A stretch of 5,971 nucleotides of DNA from Halococcaceae archaeon (GTDB lineage: Archaea; Halobacteriota; Halobacteria; Halobacteriales; Halalkalicoccaceae): NCBI GenBank assembly GCA_007128515.1, contig SKXI01000088.1:1-5971 (forward strand). The letters run 5' to 3'. Shown in pieces: positions 5,248-5,971 of the stretch. A model generated the notes under the pieces. It searched no databases. It saw only the letters and a list, made by a program, of their open reading frames with translations, and had not been told where the DNA came from. How positions within the stretch are numbered: the first letter of the stretch is position 1; every line of letters begins with the position of its first letter. Made by a program: the position numbers and the translations under genes.

Positions 5248-5628
5248 ATGGCAGCGATCGAACTCGAGTCGGTGACGGACCGCGTCGGCGACACCGTCGC
5301 CGTCTCGAACCTCGACCTCGCGGTCCGGTCGGGCGAGGTCTCCGGCTTTCCGAGGCGAGACGGCACCGGAAAGACGATGGCGATCGACCTGCTGCTCGAC
5401 GTCTCCCGGTCCACCGAGTGGGGGGTCACCGTCCTCGGGCTGGACGTCGGGACCGAGAGCGTCGCGGTCCGCGATCGGGAGGGGAGCATCGACGCGGACG
5501 ACGCCGAGGTCGACGACGAGGCGGACGACCCGGCTCCTCGGCCTCCCGAGCGCGCTCGTGATGCCGTTCCGGATCGTCGTCCCGCCCGGGACCGGTGTCT
5601 GATCGCCTTCGAGCGGACGGACCTCTGA
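5248..5628 (+). pseudogene. Decayed ABC-transporter ATPase fragment
   Basis: The open frame is 126 codons, against about 230-320 in intact ABC ATPases. Residues 1 to about 78 follow the N-terminal half of an ABC-2-type ATPase closely: IELESVTDRVGDTVAVSNLD, then SGEVSGF, a P-loop region, DLLLDVSRST and GVTVLGLDV. Key sites are lost. The A-loop tyrosine position is Val13. The P-loop reads R36-R-D-G-T-G-K-T-M44, so the first Walker A glycine is Arg and the residue after GKT is Met. No Q-loop, LSGGQ signature, Walker B or H-loop follows. After about residue 80 the frame becomes an acidic run (DADDAEVDDEADD) and then Pro/Arg-rich sequence with poor third-position GC, while the +2 frame (about 5525-5599) has near-perfect third-position GC and reads TRLLGLPSALVMPFRIVV before a stop at 5600-5602. 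This points to a deletion or frameshift at 5500-5530. No Shine-Dalgarno precedes the ATG; a small hairpin (5232-5245) does. Confidence 0.7.
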
Positions 5629-5752
5629 CGGGCGTGAGCCGTCGATCGACGGGTTCGTTGCCCGATCACGGTGGGGACAGGGCCGAGTCGGGGCGTGAAG
5701 CGGCTCCACACCCTGAAGCGATACGGACCGTGACCGTCTCGCCCGCTCGGTC

Positions 5753-5971
5753 GTGCCGGCCACCTCCTCGCGGAGCGTCGATCGCCCCTCCTGGCCGACG
5801 GTCGAAGCGGAACCGCGCGTCCACGTCCACGTCCACGAGGGGTTCGGTACCGACGACGCCCCACTCGAACCGACGCTCGAGTGGACGGGATTCGGGGCCC
5901 TCGGCACGGGGTGTCGGGACGGTTTCTACCCGGCGGACGCCCGTCGGTGGAGTGGGTGCACGAAGGAGTCG
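5753..5971 (+). CDS. Coding-like open frame running off the right edge
   Basis: This frame is open from the base after the TGA at 5714-5716 to the window end. About five of six third positions are G or C, and the GC3 > GC1 > GC2 order is that of the true genes here, so the sequence is or recently was coding. GTG at 5753 is the first usable start, but no Shine-Dalgarno supports it. The true start could lie elsewhere, or the stretch could be another fragment, since the region before it looks decayed. The product contains VHVHVH, encoded by three tandem GTCCAC copies (5819-5836), and then a segment with LEWTGFGALGTGC and DGFYPADARRW. I do not recognise the family. Between 5629 and 5752 I see no gene. 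Confidence 0.3.
   Translation, partial: MPATSSRSVDRPSWPTVEAEPRVHVHVHEGFGTDDAPLEPTLEWTGFGALGTGCRDGFYPADARRWSGCTKES

Noticed and set aside
3996..5561. A 521-codon plus-strand frame overlapping tiaS and downstream DNA
   Set aside because: Arg-rich out-of-frame reading through tiaS, the hairpin and the membrane protein gene; no motif and poor third-position bias.
4861..5628. One long frame linking the hairpin, membrane region and ABC remnant into a 255-residue protein
   Set aside because: Codon bias and recognisable sequence begin only at the ATG at 5248; the upstream part reads through the inverted repeat and out of frame through the membrane protein gene.
3364..5907. An 847-codon open frame on the minus strand spanning tiaS, the hairpin element and the ABC remnant
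   Set aside because: It runs antisense through the well-supported tiaS gene, its product is low-complexity Arg/Pro/Gly/Ser-rich with no domain, and long antisense frames are expected in high-GC DNA.
1..5971. CRISPR array, toxin-antitoxin, defence island or integrase
   Set aside because: No regularly spaced direct repeats, no recognisable toxin, nuclease, helicase or recombinase genes on either strand.

Overview
The window looks like chromosomal DNA from a haloarchaeon (class Halobacteria). The evidence is very high GC with strong G/C bias at third codon positions, acidic proteins, an archaea-specific tRNA(Ile2) agmatidine synthase (TiaS), a tiny CPxCG zinc-ribbon protein of a kind common in haloarchaea, and a TATA-like box about 27 nt from a start codon, as expected for a leaderless archaeal transcript. 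I cannot assign a genus.

Layout. Positions 1-236 (+) hold the C-terminus of an AzgA-like NCS2 purine permease. A one-domain glutaredoxin/GST-N-like protein follows (278-526, +). Next is a 504-residue protein (640-2154, +) that joins an NQO-type flavodoxin-fold quinone reductase to a nine-helix UbiA-family prenyltransferase. A 34-residue zinc-ribbon micro-protein (2208-2312, +) is followed by a convergent, gene-free gap of about 110 nt. A cro/C1-type HTH regulator (2423-3394, -) is divergent from tiaS (3589-4854, +). Their 194-nt shared promoter region has two dyads built from the same CGGTAC/GTACCG hexamers, one of which encloses the regulator's TATA-like box. This suggests an autoregulated control region that may also affect tiaS.

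Directly after the tiaS stop codon is an 80-nt palindromic element (4855-4934) with 15-bp perfect terminal inverted repeats and TA at both ends. It resembles a MITE, a non-autonomous insertion sequence. A small two-helix membrane protein follows (4976-5182, +), then a 7-bp stem-loop. The rest looks like decaying accessory DNA: an ABC-transporter ATPase remnant (from 5248) with damaged nucleotide-binding motifs, no signature or Walker B, and an apparent frame switch near 5500-5530, then a coding-like stretch that runs off the right edge.

How the genes fit together. Most are housekeeping or redox genes and do not form one obvious pathway. The fused reductase-prenyltransferase could couple quinone reduction to prenylation of the quinol. 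The HTH regulator and TiaS share a control region. No CRISPR array, rRNA, tRNA, transposase or recognisable defence system was seen. The items most worth follow-up are the fusion protein, the MITE-like hairpin and the paired CGGTAC dyads.
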